This document shows positions 11,669 to 21,524 of a DNA stretch of 38,259 bases, in pieces. The stretch covers positions 1 to 38,259 of the forward strand of contig JAUCBJ010007437.1 of NCBI GenBank assembly GCA_032718475.1. Reading direction: 5' to 3'. This DNA is from Nemertoderma westbladi. Its lineage: Eukaryota; Xenacoelomorpha; Nemertodermatida; Nemertodermatidae. A model generated the notes under the pieces. That model saw nothing but the letters and a program-made list of their open reading frames with translations, did no database searches and was not told the origin of the DNA. The stretch's first letter is position 1. Each line of letters opens with the position of its first letter. The position numbers and the translations under genes are program-made.

Positions 11669-12888
11669 TACGCGCTTTTGAAGACCTTTAGCAGTTTAAC
11701 CTGCCAAAATTTATATGTCTTTTGGTTTATAAATAGACTTTAGAAAATGACAAGTATTTAATACCAATAAACACAACATTAGCCGAAGCCAGCCTAGTGC
11801 GCGTCCATTCACCCGCTGGATATACCCGGGAGACTGGATTCGGAGGGCTTAGATTGTTATTGCAGTGTAAGCTTACTGTATTATTCGATTGATCGTTAAT
11901 AAATAATTTCTGACTAATATTATTCACTTTCGGGAAATATTAACAGTTCCTTTAGGACGTGGCGCTCTATCTAGGTAAACAGAGATATGACTTATACTAA
12001 ACACAACGGTAAGTCGGTAAGGCTTATGATTCACGTATGAGGCGCATTCTTTAGGAAATGCTTAGTTATCAGTCACAATCATGCACACTACCGGTAACGC
12101 ACAATACTGCACACTAATCTGCCGACCGTCAATGAATTTTATCATACATAAAGAGAACAGCAATTGACTCATGTAGTGCCTATCAAATAGCATTAAATTC
12201 ACTACAAACCACGATAATATAAGTCGCAATCGCTATATGTAACCTGTCTCTCTAACCTGTAGTGTATCAAGAAAATTGGGAAATTTGGGTTCTTTATAGA
12301 TGTTCTCCAAATAATATTCAACCAACTGATACAAAATAATAACAACAGTAAAAGCATTAAGACGGTAGGTTAAGATATGATATGACAATGTATGTGCCGA
12401 TTGAGCCGATAACAGTTATACGCTCTATAATCTAAGCCTACTAATGTTTCTTCTAAAGTCTGAAACGAATTGACTCTAGAGCCGGTGTTCCTGGCCTAGA
12501 TAGAAACAACACAACAGTAACAAGAACTCTCTGACTCTAACACCGTTGCAGGTATCTTTTTACACAGAGAGGAATAGCTCTCATTGGCAGAACCCCAGAT
12601 TCCACAGGTTCCACGAATATCTAAATGCCGAACTATCAGGATTTTTGCAGCCCTTGGCCAACACACAAAATGAGTCACTCCGCTCGGTTGCCCTGGTTGC
12701 ATACTCTGCTGCTATAGCTCTGGTTGGCCGATAGAACATAGCAAAGAGCCCCTCGTATAACAAATCAGCCAATCAGCCGGTCGCTTTGCATCATTCGCGT
12801 TAGAGAGCTTTTTAGAGTATTCCAGCGCCTGGGAGGGAACTGGATTGCAAAGCAAAAGGGCCAGTTACATCCCACAAAAGCTTTTACA
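11667..12888 (-). repeat. 5' LTR of element A
   Basis: Same 1,222 bp as 233-1454, with TG...CA ends on the minus strand. It is followed at 12889-12893 by ATACC, matching the left flank. Confidence 0.92.
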
Positions 12889-12893
12889 ATACC

Positions 12894-13839
12894 TGACCTG
12901 ACCATTAGTCAGGTATTAGCTGGCATTAGCACCTTCCCTTAGTCGCTAGAACACCGCTATTTACTTCTATATTTAGCGACTAAATTGGTGCTAAAATCCC
13001 GCTACTCTCAGCTAGTTTTAGCTTCTCTGCATGCTAAACTGATGCTAAAATCCCGCTATTCATTAATTCGATTTATTCATACGCTAAAGTTACGCTAAAT
13101 CAAGGATTATTTCCAGATATTTAGTGGATATTTTCTCCAGCGAATTGCCGGATACTATTATCCAGCTATTAGCTGGATATTAAAACGCTAAAAACCAAGC
13201 TAACGGGGTTTAGCTGGATATTGTCCGGATATTAGCCGGATGTGTCTTTGCTGGGTAAGTTCCCATCCCATTGCCATTTGAAGGAGCAGGTTAGAAAAAG
13301 GAGCAGGTTACACAGGAGTGATGGGGGAACCAAAACAATAAACGATAGTTAACACATCTGTTTTGTACAGGTCTTTAGTCTTTGTTTTGAACTCCCCCCC
13401 CCCCCCCCCGCCCCACCCGCTCACCTAAATACAGGCAGGTTTGTTGTTTGTGTCATTATGGTTTTAAAGCGGGAAATTTGATAGCCGGATACCAGTTCGG
13501 TAGGTTACAATACAAATGCAATACAGCTGTACCGGTACATTTCATTGTTTGGAAGGCCAACTTCATTAGTTTATGCTGCTGATTGATTATTCTCCAGTTC
13601 TTGTACTTTGCTGCTTTGAATGGGGTAGGGGTATGCGGTTGCCGATAGACGTTAAATCGTGAAACATGACTCTTCTCGCAGCTTGTAAAGATGTTTTATT
13701 TAAATATAATTGACATTACATAGGCTGATAGGTACCGGTCCGGTATTTCACTCATAATTTAAACTGTAACTGTAACTGACTTGACACTTGAGATAGGCCT
13801 AGTCAGCTAGTGAGATGTACTTCCTCATCCTCTGTCTGT
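12894..13839. other. Intergenic DNA with MITE relic
   Basis: No gene seen. At about 12900-13250 there are many short related pieces (GCTAAAATCCCGCTA twice, several TTAGCTGGATATT variants), which look like an old foldback or decayed repeat. At about 13275-13390 lies a relic of the hAT MITE at 36896-37082, in the opposite orientation (GGGGGAACCAAAACAATAAACG, ACAGGTCTTT). A C-run follows at about 13391-13409. Confidence 0.5.
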
Positions 13840-14129
13840 CTTAGTGTTAGACCGGAGCTCCGGCTCCGGTCCGGATCCGGCCCGGAAAATGGTGCTCCGG
13901 TTCCGGTCCGGCTCCGGCTAAAATATGACCGGAGGACCGGAGCTCCAGTTGCCAGTATAAAACTGTAAAAGACAGACAGAGACACACAATGTACAATGCA
14001 CAATCAGTTGTCCACAGTCACAGTCATCTAGTCTAGTCCATCATAGTACAGCTACACTGCCTACTGTGTACTGCTGTACTGGCCTACCAGGTGCCAGCTG
14101 CCAGGCTGAGGCTACAAAGACAGGCCAGT

Positions 14130-16052
14130 CAGTCGGTGAGAAGTCAAAAATTGGACTTGAGTCCAAAATTGGACTTCGACTCCAGTTCAAGTCCAAAATT
14201 GGACTTCTGTGAGTCCAATATTGGACTTCAAATCAGCCAATTGTTCCAGGGCCTTGGGTAATTGGATCGGGCGGAATTTTTTTTTTTTAATCGAAAGTAT
14301 ATCAAAAAATAAAAGTTTTGAACAGGGGGACCTGAAATTCACCAGGGGGAACTTTTTTTATAAGGCTTTGAATTTTACAAAAGTCCAATATTGGACTTTA
14401 AGTCCAATTTTGGACGTGACATTGAGAATCAAACTTAAAGGTACATGAAGCATGACAGATGAGAGACAGCCAGGCAGCTATTAAGTTATGGAAAGTTACT
14501 TTTGCAGAGCTCTGTATGTATCTTCAGCGTACTGTACTTAGAATATAATGGTGCATTCTAGCATTCTAGGCTGCTAGGTACTTCGTACTTAGCATATTGT
14601 TTAGTTTTCATTCATGTTATGTCTAACCTTACAGCCCTATGTACCCAGGACTTGAGAGTCTTTTTGGACTAGATTGGATTATGCTCCAACAAATATTTAA
14701 CTACAAATTATATTTGGTGGAAACTGGTAGCAATGCCAGGTTTGCCAACTGCAGCTGCTGCTAAGGCTAACTACAGTACAAGCTACGATTTCGTCTAAGC
14801 CTATGGCTGTATGGGAGCCCTATCAGAAAGAAATTCTACAAGTTGATGCTTTCACCATCTCTTCTAACTTTTCCATACAACTGTACAACAGGAAGGGTAT
14901 TTTAAAACGGCTGGATAATGAAAGGGGATTAACTGATTAACGTGTTGGGGTCTCCACATAATAAGTACAGAAGTAACACACGTCATGAACCAATTGAGGG
15001 AAAGGAGCAGGTTACAGAGGCAGGCATTTCTAACTAAAACAATAAACGGCCACTTTTGACTTTACCAATTGAAGGAGCCCTATCACCACATAGGGCATGT
15101 GCTTATACATACAGAAGCGGGCTTTTCTAACCAACTACTACTACAATCGGCATGCTGCATTGCAGCTGCATTATATATATAGGCCCTATTAAGAATGCTG
15201 TGCCGGCTTGTTGACAAAATTGCGCCTCCACAACTCCCTTACAGCCTTATCACTCATGACATTTGTTAGATCATCCGCATCTTCAAGGCCAGTGTCCTTT
15301 AAGACAGTAAGAAAGATGCGTATCAAGAAAGTCATGGGCTGTCCACCATGCTTATTCACTCCATGAGGTGCACTGATTGGTCCTCACGGCGAAAGCAATG
15401 TCCTGCAAAGCAGAGGCGGCTTTGTTCTAGTGTCAAGCTTGAGGGAACCAATGAGACACCTCCAACTCCAATGTTATAGGCCCTATCAGCCTATAGCGTC
15501 TCGTTGGAGATATGTGCATTGTACTTGACACAGTGAACCTAATCAAAACAATTAGTCAATAAACATTATTAACTCAATAACATAATAGGTTACAGTTAAC
15601 AGTAGTCTTATTTTTGCCTTATGAAAATACCACAGGTATGGGTATGAATGAACTATACAGCTATAAATCAACTACCACGATGCGGTATACACCGCTAAGG
15701 CAGTAAGTAAGGCTACGGCAAAGTCATACCACTACCTGACTACCGCAAAAAGTAACTACTGATGTCTGACTGTATATGCGATCCCTGCTTATGATACTTA
15801 GAATAATTAATTTGATCATTAAAATAATGTCAGAATGTTGCATTGTAATTAATTAGGCCTACTGAATTATGTAATATGCATGATATGTATGTAGGGCCTA
15901 CAGACTGCAGGATGCAGTTTTGATTTAAATACCGATATATACAGTATAGCAGCATGGGTACACTTCGCACTTGGAGTTGTACTAAAGTCCAATATTGGAC
16001 TTCGGAGTCCAAAATTGGACTTGAAGTCCAATTTTTGACTTCTCACCGACTG
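14130..16052. mobile_element. Nested element with palindromic subterminal repeats
   Basis: The ends are inverted copies of about 29 bp starting CAGTCGGTGAGAAGTC (14130) and ending GACTTCTCACCGACTG (16052). Both are flanked by CCAGT (14125-14129 and 16053-16057), a possible 5-bp target duplication. Just inside, and again near 14381-14416, are palindromes of the type AAGTCCAATATTGGACTT. No transposase is seen. A further relic of the 36896 MITE lies near 14990-15050. Confidence 0.5.
15189..15383 (-). other. 65-codon open frame, unassigned
   Basis: A short open frame without ATG near its start, bounded by stops, inside the nested element. The translation is balanced rather than repetitive (it contains TFLIRIFLTVLKDTGLEDA and ELWRRNFVNK). 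It may be a surviving piece of a transposase or captured exon, or chance. Confidence 0.2.
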
Positions 16053-16757
16053 CCAGTCAGTACACTAGTACCTACAGTACTGTGTACTGTACTACCTACT
16101 GACCTACTCACTCTCTGACTCTGTCTAGCCTGTCTGCCTGTCGCTGTCACTAGCCTAGCCTAGTACAGTAGTATTAGTACTAGTACCTACCTATACCTAC
16201 CTGTCTACATTTACAGATCTACTGGCAGACTGCAGGACTGAGTTGATGCTATCAACCATTCTTCTAGGTATTGCATCATTGATCTGTTGTTTTGTTAGAT
16301 TTAATATGTAATAAAACTACCCGACTACAGTCAGACAGTCAGACCGTAATGTACTGGTTTATGAGTATAAATAAACAAAGTCAGAAAGTGGAGAAGTTGG
16401 CTCACTTAATAGCTGTGTAGTGGACTAACTGCAACATGCCAGGTCGTATTATAGTACAGTCTGACAGTGCAGCAGTGGTACCGGTACCTTTAGGTCATAG
16501 CCTACAGTCATACCAGGCACCAGGCCTCAATATATAATTTTTAATTTTACTTACCCGGTCCGGCTCCGGTTCCGGCTCCGGTACTTTTGGAATTTACCCG
16601 GTCCGGTTCCGGCTCCGGCAAAAATCTGGCTCCGGTCTAACGCTAGCTGTCTGTATTGTCTAGGGTCCTGTTCTGTCCTAAACGTTATACGAAGCAGGAC
16701 CTTATAGCCCCTGGAACTTTATCGCCCCTATAAATTGCATTTTTGTTGGGAACTTAT

Positions 16758-16777
16758 CCCCCCCCCCCCCCCCCCCA
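16758..16777. repeat. C-run upstream of EXOSC8
   Basis: A run of close to 20 C about 85 bp before the EXOSC8 start codon. The opposite strand could form G-rich structures. Similar C-runs occur at about 13391 and 17836, so this may be a genome-wide habit rather than a promoter element. Confidence 0.5.
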
Positions 16778-16859
16778 GTTCTGAGTTTAACAATCACGTT
16801 ACAGGTTACTGGCTACTGGGTTAGGTTCTCGTTATTAGAAAACGTACCGGTACTGCGCA

Positions 16860-17675
16860 ATGGCAGCTGAATACATGTCTGTTCACCCGTTTGACTATTA
16901 CAATAAATTTATACAGCAGGATATCCGTCCTGATGGGCGGAGCCTCTCGGAATTTCGTCACACAATACTAACCACTGGCACGATAAATACAGCCGACTCA
17001 TCGGCCACCGTAAAACTCGGACAGACCTTCCTGTGTTGCGGCATTAAACTGGAACTAGGCAAACCCACGGAGGACAATCCGAATGAAGGCTTTATCGTAC
17101 CCAACATCGAGATGACTCCGCTGTGCGAGACGTCATTTAAACCCGGACCACCCTCCGCCTACCAACAGGCCGCCAACCAATACCTGTTGGAACTCCTGAC
17201 TAACTCGGAGGTTATTGACCTCACCCAGTTGTGTGTCACCCAGGGCGAACTGTGTTGGTGCATCTACGCTGATATTGTGTGTCTCAACTGGGACGGTAAC
17301 ATTCGTGACGCTAGTTGGATCGCCCTAATAACAGCGCTCTCTCGACTCAAACTTCCTCGAATCGTCTTTGACGAAGAAACTCAGAAACATTTACTCGATA
17401 AGGAAACAACTCAGAAACACCTGGATGTCAATCCGATTCCAGTTTCAACGACTTTCGCGATATTCAATGATTCCATTGTTATAGTTGATCCAAACTTACA
17501 GGAAGAGAAAATCACTCGGTCTACATTGTCTATAGCCATCACTAAAGATGGGGAAGTATGTAGCGTTTATAAATCTGGTGGTTCTGGTTTGAAGACTTGC
17601 CAACTAGGTGTCTGTATGAGACGAGCGTTAGAACGTGCAGTAGATATTATAGAGCTAATTGATAAAACAGCATAA
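16860..17675 (+). CDS. EXOSC8: Exosome complex component RRP43 (EXOSC8)
   Basis: A 271-aa subunit of the nine-protein ring of the RNA exosome, which guides RNA to the associated nucleases in nucleus and cytoplasm. The family is RNase PH-like but catalytically inactive in animals. Recognised from RPDGRSLSEFR (about 23-33), the TADSSATVKLGQT strand (about 45-57), VPNIEMTPLC, the run LNWDGNIRDASWIALITAL, TTFAIFNDSIVIVDP in the second domain and GGSGL near the C-terminus. Length matches human (276 aa). The start follows GCGCA with a G after ATG. An internal echo (TQKHLLDKETTQKHL) is absent from the usual family sequence. It is intronless here, whereas the human gene has many exons. No poly(A) tail or target duplication is seen, so a retrocopy is not shown. 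TMX1 lies downstream in convergent orientation. Confidence 0.95.
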   Translation: MAAEYMSVHPFDYYNKFIQQDIRPDGRSLSEFRHTILTTGTINTADSSATVKLGQTFLCCGIKLELGKPTEDNPNEGFIVPNIEMTPLCETSFKPGPPSAYQQAANQYLLELLTNSEVIDLTQLCVTQGELCWCIYADIVCLNWDGNIRDASWIALITALSRLKLPRIVFDEETQKHLLDKETTQKHLDVNPIPVSTTFAIFNDSIVIVDPNLQEEKITRSTLSIAITKDGEVCSVYKSGGSGLKTCQLGVCMRRALERAVDIIELIDKTA

Positions 17676-19264
17676 TATATTTGAATAGAGTACGGAATAT
17701 ATTACTTTATATTATAATATAATATGTTAATACATAATATTATGAAATTATAACGATGCACTAGCATCGTCATCGTGTGTGTACTGGGTAATCGTGCGTC
17801 CGAGCTCAATTTATTATCATGTGATACACTATTTACCCCCCCCCCCCCCATAGCTAAATTGGTTGTTGGTTGGGTCTGATTAGCAAAATGGGGTGTTGGT
17901 TGGGGTAAAAAACTAAGCGTTAGGGGAAATAAGTTCGTGGGCTGATGTTCATTTTGGATTCCAATGAAAACAACTGAGAGGTTGGTTATGGTTATATTAG
18001 CCGTGGACTCACCCGTAAATTATTATTGAGGTAAATAAATCCCAAGGATTTTTTTATTGGATAGGATTCGTGTACGAAAAAAATATGTGACAGAAACAAT
18101 TGAATAAGTTGTAACAATGGGTGTTGAATCGAGTGGTGGGTTGTGTGTTTATTTAATAGTGGCGCTGCAAAAATGTCCTATAGATAGTTATAAATTAGTA
18201 TTAAATTGTAAAGAACGAATTATTTCAAAAAGTTGTCTGATATTTTTGTGCACAATCACACTCTAGACATTCAGTCAAAGTTTTCAAATAATTTGGACAA
18301 AAATTGTAGATGTAGTAGGGTTTTGAGGTTGTTAAAGTCGGGAAAAAAATATTCTGTGATAATTGCAGTTAAACAATGTGAAAACAAAATTATTTTCAAT
18401 TGTTCGCAGTTTATGAAAATTGCCATAACTCGAAAACTAAAAGAGCTAGAACTGCTAAGCCGTTTTTAGATTTGAAATCTCCGTTAACATCTGTTTATTC
18501 GGGGTTGGTATGTTTTTATACAAATAAACTGGATAAGTAACATTTAATATATCTGAATATCTATTAAAACCAATTAAAATATAATAATTAATTACAAACA
18601 AATGAATGATGTATAACTTATTAGATGAGAAATAATCAATAAGTTTCGTAAAGCACTATTCAAGCTGTATATCATATTTTAAGTGTCATAAGGCCCTAAG
18701 TCAAAAATTGCAATTGTTCCGGAGAGCCTATAAAATATAGAGAGATAAATAGGTCCTTTCTGCAGTAAAATACTGTCCAATAGGATTATTGGATTTCATC
18801 TTATTACGTAATAATCATCACCTCCCATTGGTTAAAGTGTTCAAAATTTCACCAGCTGATAGCATGTCTTAAAAGTGTGGAATTTTATAAAAAATAAATC
18901 CGACAAAAATTGACTTAAGCTTATGACACTTAAGCTAAGATATGGTGGGATGATTATAATTCAAAATTACTGAGGTAATAAAGTTATACAAAGTGTGAGT
19001 AAAATTGAACATAAAACCTAAGAATGAACAGTTACAATGGAAAATTAGAAAGTCAATATCTCTAGTTGACCGAACATAATACCGGTACTGTATTCGCAAT
19101 GGAAGACCTATGGAAATAAACATATGGCTTATCTTCGACAAAATTGAATAATTCTTCACAACTATTGGGGTCCGCCACTCACTGTAACCCATGTGGTGAC
19201 GGGAGGAGTTACTTACACAATATAATGATAATGCACGTGGTAAATAGTAATGAACCTAGATGGA
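17676..19264. other. Intergenic DNA between EXOSC8 and TMX1
   Basis: Contains the two 3' flanks of the convergent genes. A C-run lies at about 17836-17849. A possible EXOSC8 poly(A) signal AATAAA lies near 18033. One small MITE is at 18679-18933. Short frames at 18233-18469 and 18935-19192 lack coding character, the second overlapping the MITE end. Confidence 0.6.
18679..18933. mobile_element. Small MITE with TTAAGTGTCATAAG inverted ends
   Basis: TTAAGTGTCATAAG at 18679-18692 is repeated in inverse at 18920-18933. An adjoining block (TAAGTCAAAAATTG) is also partly inverted. It is about 255 bp with no coding capacity. The target duplication is short or unclear, so the superfamily is not assigned. 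Confidence 0.55.
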
Positions 19265-20140
19265 TTAACTATCAGTGACTGCTTCAGTGTCTAGTTTCCG
19301 TTTACGAATTCCTGACTCTTCATCAGAAACATCGTCATCTTTACCTAAGTGCACGTCGGTGCTGTTATCGTTGGCAGTCTGTAAGTCGCTGTCTGTGTCC
19401 GCAGACATTACCTTATCTACAGGGTCGTCACCTGTAGTAATCGTCTCTCTGGGTCGACGTTTCGACCTAAACATCATCTGCATGACGTCGATACAACCGA
19501 CCATAGCAATACCCAGGAGTAGACCCCCGACAACGGTGAACAGACCGAAAAGGCAATAGGATGCCCAATCAGGGAGACCCAGGGTCTCCGTTTGGTACGT
19601 ATGTAAAGCTCGGAAATACATGGAAACATTAAAAATCATCGACATTCCTTCCATAAGAACGGAATTCGGCGACAAGTACCAAGATAATGGTTCTAGTTGG
19701 GTCCATTTCTTATCGGTTATAAGTGCGACTAGTTCCTGGGCGTCTCGTGGGCCGTTGTACTGCCGGAATTCCCCTCCTATCGCGTGGAACACGCTCGGTA
19801 AACGGGTGATTGTGAACCGACCGCTGAGCCCCGGCTGCTCCGTTATATCCACGTCGGCTACTCGGATCCCGAGTTCGCGCGACTTGGAGGCGAGATGTTT
19901 CCACGCCGGCACCGTCGCTCGGCACGCAGGACACCATGGCGCGAAAAACTCGAGCATCCACTCCCCGTCCAGAACCTGCCGCCAGTTCCCTTCGTCCAGG
20001 TGGATGACCTCTGATTCCGTCTCAGTCTGACAAGAATAGACGGGGAGTTGTATGGTAATAAGTATTAATGATATCGATATGATTATTGCAATAGGCCTAC
20101 TATTGCAAATTGATTCCTTGAAATCCATTATCTGCGCCAA
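19265..20140 (-). CDS. TMX1: Thioredoxin-related transmembrane protein 1 (TMX1)
   Basis: 291 aa. A type I ER-membrane thiol-disulfide oxidoreductase of the PDI family. Visible parts: N-terminal signal segment (about 15-36, rich in I/L/S); a thioredoxin domain with FFAPWCPACRATVPAW, where CPAC at 70-73 is the active-site form specific to TMX1; DITEQPGLSGRF; cis-proline in TRLPSV (P115); one transmembrane helix (about 192-218); then a basic stop (RSKRRPR) and an acidic cytosolic tail with DDDVSDEES. Human TMX1 is 280 aa with the same order. The CPAC motif and the TEQPGLSGRF run make the assignment secure. The gene is intronless here. A second in-frame Met at codon 5 is an alternative start. It converges with EXOSC8. 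Confidence 0.95.
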   Translation of the reverse strand: MAQIMDFKESICNSRPIAIIISISLILITIQLPVYSCQTETESEVIHLDEGNWRQVLDGEWMLEFFAPWCPACRATVPAWKHLASKSRELGIRVADVDITEQPGLSGRFTITRLPSVFHAIGGEFRQYNGPRDAQELVALITDKKWTQLEPLSWYLSPNSVLMEGMSMIFNVSMYFRALHTYQTETLGLPDWASYCLFGLFTVVGGLLLGIAMVGCIDVMQMMFRSKRRPRETITTGDDPVDKVMSADTDSDLQTANDNSTDVHLGKDDDVSDEESGIRKRKLDTEAVTDS

Positions 20141-20869
20141 AACTTGAGTTTAATATGCAGATAAGACAGAATATCTGAAGATTGATTTTGATTAGCCTAT
20201 TATTCGTTTTATCGGGATGAGTACTGAGTACAGGAGTAGGCCAGGCCTATCTGCTGATTCTGGAATACTGGAATATGCAACTTTAATAATAATAATATTA
20301 TGACCTTTCAGACCTTATACTTGACTTATACGTAACTTGACTTTTATGTGATTATGATACAGTTGTTACAGTGTTAGAGAACGAAATTAGAATACAGAAT
20401 ATATATAAATTACTGAACTAGCAAAACTACTGTATGATACATTAACGATCAATCCTCGCTGGAATTATGACGTGTTGAATGACAGTTTATACCGGTATCT
20501 CAAAGTTAAACAAACCCGAGTTAACACAGGTGGTTCAATACGAAATACAAGTGTGTAGGCCCTACTATGTACATAACTGATGAGGCGGCATGCAACGGCC
20601 AGGGGGTCAATTGTTAACATATTGAATCATTGTGCGCAACCGCATATATTAATTAGCCGGGAAGACTCTTATTTCCAAAATGCATATGACTGACACATAT
20701 GTAAACTTATGCTACTAGGCCTACTGTATGTACTGACGTAGATAAAGCCCTTATGCTTAAGTATGGTACTGCTGTACTGTACAAACCATAAGCGATACAG
20801 AGATGATATATTCTAGTCATGTCTCCTACCGTACCTTGCTGAGGTACCGGTACCATTATATAGCACTAC
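20141..20869. other. Upstream region of TMX1
   Basis: No gene or clear motif beyond scattered TACCGGTA and AGGCCTA palindromes. It should hold the TMX1 promoter (minus strand). It ends exactly at the P-element terminus. The eight bases before the terminus (20862-20869, AGCACTAC) do not match the other flank. Confidence 0.5.
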
Positions 20870-20936
20870 CATGGCCTACTATATACTACGGCCTACCAGG
20901 TCACCTTGAGAGGCCTCTTGAAAAGAGGCCACTTAT
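20870..20936 (+). repeat. Terminal inverted repeat, left end of P-like element
   Basis: 67 bp, complementary to 24405-24471 with one mismatch. It contains a small perfect hairpin, GGCCTCTT-GAA-AAGAGGCC, which is disturbed by the mismatch in the right copy. Confidence 0.88.
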
Positions 20937-21524
20937 TTCAATATTATGTAACTGGTAAGTTGTACACAAATTTACCACCCACCCCCTAATACCACTAAAT
21001 CGACTATCGCGAATTCAATGGGTGTATTTTTAAATGTTTATTGGCAGCCTGAAACGATGGACAACTAACTTTTTTGACATTTTCAATATGAAGACTGGTT
21101 GAAAGCCCGAGACTATTCCTCTAGTCAGACGATAATCGACGTGTAAAAACGCGTTAATACAGTATGTGGGTCGAGTCACGAAGTCAGGCGTAGCCTGAGC
21201 ACACAATTATACAAGTATACACACGAAACATCGCGAATTAAACAGCATTCATATATTGTGTTATTAATCGGGAAACCTGCTATTTTTAGAAAACATTTTA
21301 TTGATTATTGTAATATTCCTCAATCTTGTATTGATGTTTAATTTTAACGACAATACTTTCTTTTTAAAAAGTGATAATTTTTATGGAATATATCGGCTCG
21401 TCTACTGCTCGATATTAATATTATCATTATTTATTAAGAATTAATCTACTGTAATTAATTTATAAATGTACTTAAGAAAAGCTAATTATAAATTATAGAA
21501 GCACATTGATAGCACATTGATAAC
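20937..21524. other. 3' non-coding part of P-like element
   Basis: About 590 bp between the left terminal repeat and the transposase stop codon. AT-rich; no gene seen. Confidence 0.6.

Larger units (their letters stand above)
233..12888 (-). mobile_element. Element A: complete RT-less BEL/Pao-type LTR retrotransposon
   Basis: Two direct 1,222-bp LTRs (233-1454 and 11667-12888) bound the element. The flanks 228-232 and 12889-12893 are both ATACC, a 5-bp target duplication as expected for BEL/Pao. Read on the minus strand the order is 5' LTR, a 2.3-kb repeat-rich leader, gag-protease (9325 to 4754), 1.6 kb of non-coding DNA, a second cysteine-rich ORF (3126 to 1533) and the 3' LTR. The protease reading frame jumps directly to a short remnant typical of the end of BEL/Pao RNase H (NPADIASRG), so RT, the RNase H core and integrase are missing. 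This is the layout called TR-GAG. I find four differences between the LTRs, which suggests a young insertion. Mobilisation by a full-length relative is inferred. Confidence 0.88.
13840..16646. mobile_element. Non-autonomous hAT-like element, 2.8 kb
   Basis: Inverted ends TAGTGTTAGACCGGAGC (13842-13858) and its near-complement ending at 16645. Inside each end are clusters of CCGGAGC/GGCTCCGG repeats (13850-13945 and 16556-16640). CTGTCTGT occurs just outside both ends (13832-13839 and 16647-16654), consistent with the 8-bp target duplication of hAT elements if one extra T is allowed at the left end. There is no transposase. It contains a second inverted-repeat element (14130-16052). Confidence 0.6.

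Noticed and set aside
14209-14448. 79-codon frame in the hAT-like element
   Set aside because: It runs through palindromic repeats and poly-T, with low-complexity translation.
18233-18469. 78-codon frame downstream of EXOSC8
   Set aside because: AT-rich, no family features, no conserved context.
19620-20030. 136-codon plus-strand frame opposite TMX1
   Set aside because: A shadow of the TMX1 coding strand.
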